From positions 109,263-173,262 of the forward strand of contig JABVXV010000113.1 of NCBI GenBank assembly GCA_013365325.1: a stretch of DNA of 64,000 nt, written 5' to 3'. The position numbers and the translations under genes were made by a program. Below the pieces are notes generated by a model. It saw only the letters and a list, made by a program, of their open reading frames with translations. It did not search any database and had not been told where the DNA came from. The stretch is from Dipetalonema caudispina. Taxonomy: Eukaryota > Nematoda > Chromadorea > Rhabditida > Onchocercidae. This document shows, in pieces, positions 63,889-64,000 of the stretch (position 1 is the stretch's first letter; each line of letters begins with the position of its first letter).

Positions 63889-64000
<112 letters not shown>

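Overview
The window reads as nuclear DNA of a nematode, most likely a filarial (onchocercid) species. It is strongly AT-rich, with long poly-A/T runs. The genes are cut into many small exons separated by introns of about 60 to 800 bases with TTTCAG-type acceptors, and some acceptors sit directly in front of start codons as expected for spliced-leader trans-splicing. The encoded proteins are metazoan. I saw no prokaryotic genes, viral genes, tRNAs, rRNAs or CRISPR arrays. The species call is inference; no mitochondrial or rRNA marker is present.

Layout from left to right. Minus strand: a 5'-complete but truncated TMEM199/Vma12-like V-ATPase assembly gene (1-1024), a USP36/42-type ubiquitin hydrolase (3412-8472, 12 exons), malonyl-CoA decarboxylase (13153-17713, 11 exons) and the exosome subunit Csl4/EXOSC1 (19134-20869, 4 exons). 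Plus strand: a ZC3H3-type CCCH zinc-finger gene (21809-26915, 15 exons), then a large secreted protein with a signal peptide, a PAN/apple-like domain, ten thrombospondin type-1 repeats and two Pro/Tyr-rich low-complexity blocks (30182-40894, 19 exons, 1108 aa). Minus strand: an unrecognised two-helix membrane protein (44717-46465, 4 exons). Plus strand: translin (55282-57425, 7 exons). Minus strand: the kinase domain of a Mos-like serine/threonine kinase (61243-63663), whose first exon(s) lie beyond a long TTA microsatellite that runs off the right edge.

All gene models were built by hand. Each exon junction was accepted only if donor, acceptor and codon phase agreed, and every complete model closes as a multiple of three. 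The genes do not form one pathway. Three touch RNA handling (EXOSC1, ZC3H3-like, translin), two protein or vesicle homeostasis (USP, TMEM199-like), one fatty-acid metabolism (MLYCD) and one signalling (Mos-like). The PAN/TSP1 gene is the most unusual locus. Spacing between same-strand neighbours is over 1.4 kb everywhere, so nothing looks like a nematode operon. The long intergenic stretches (up to 8.8 kb) hold microsatellites, homopolymer runs and a few hairpins but no gene I could support.
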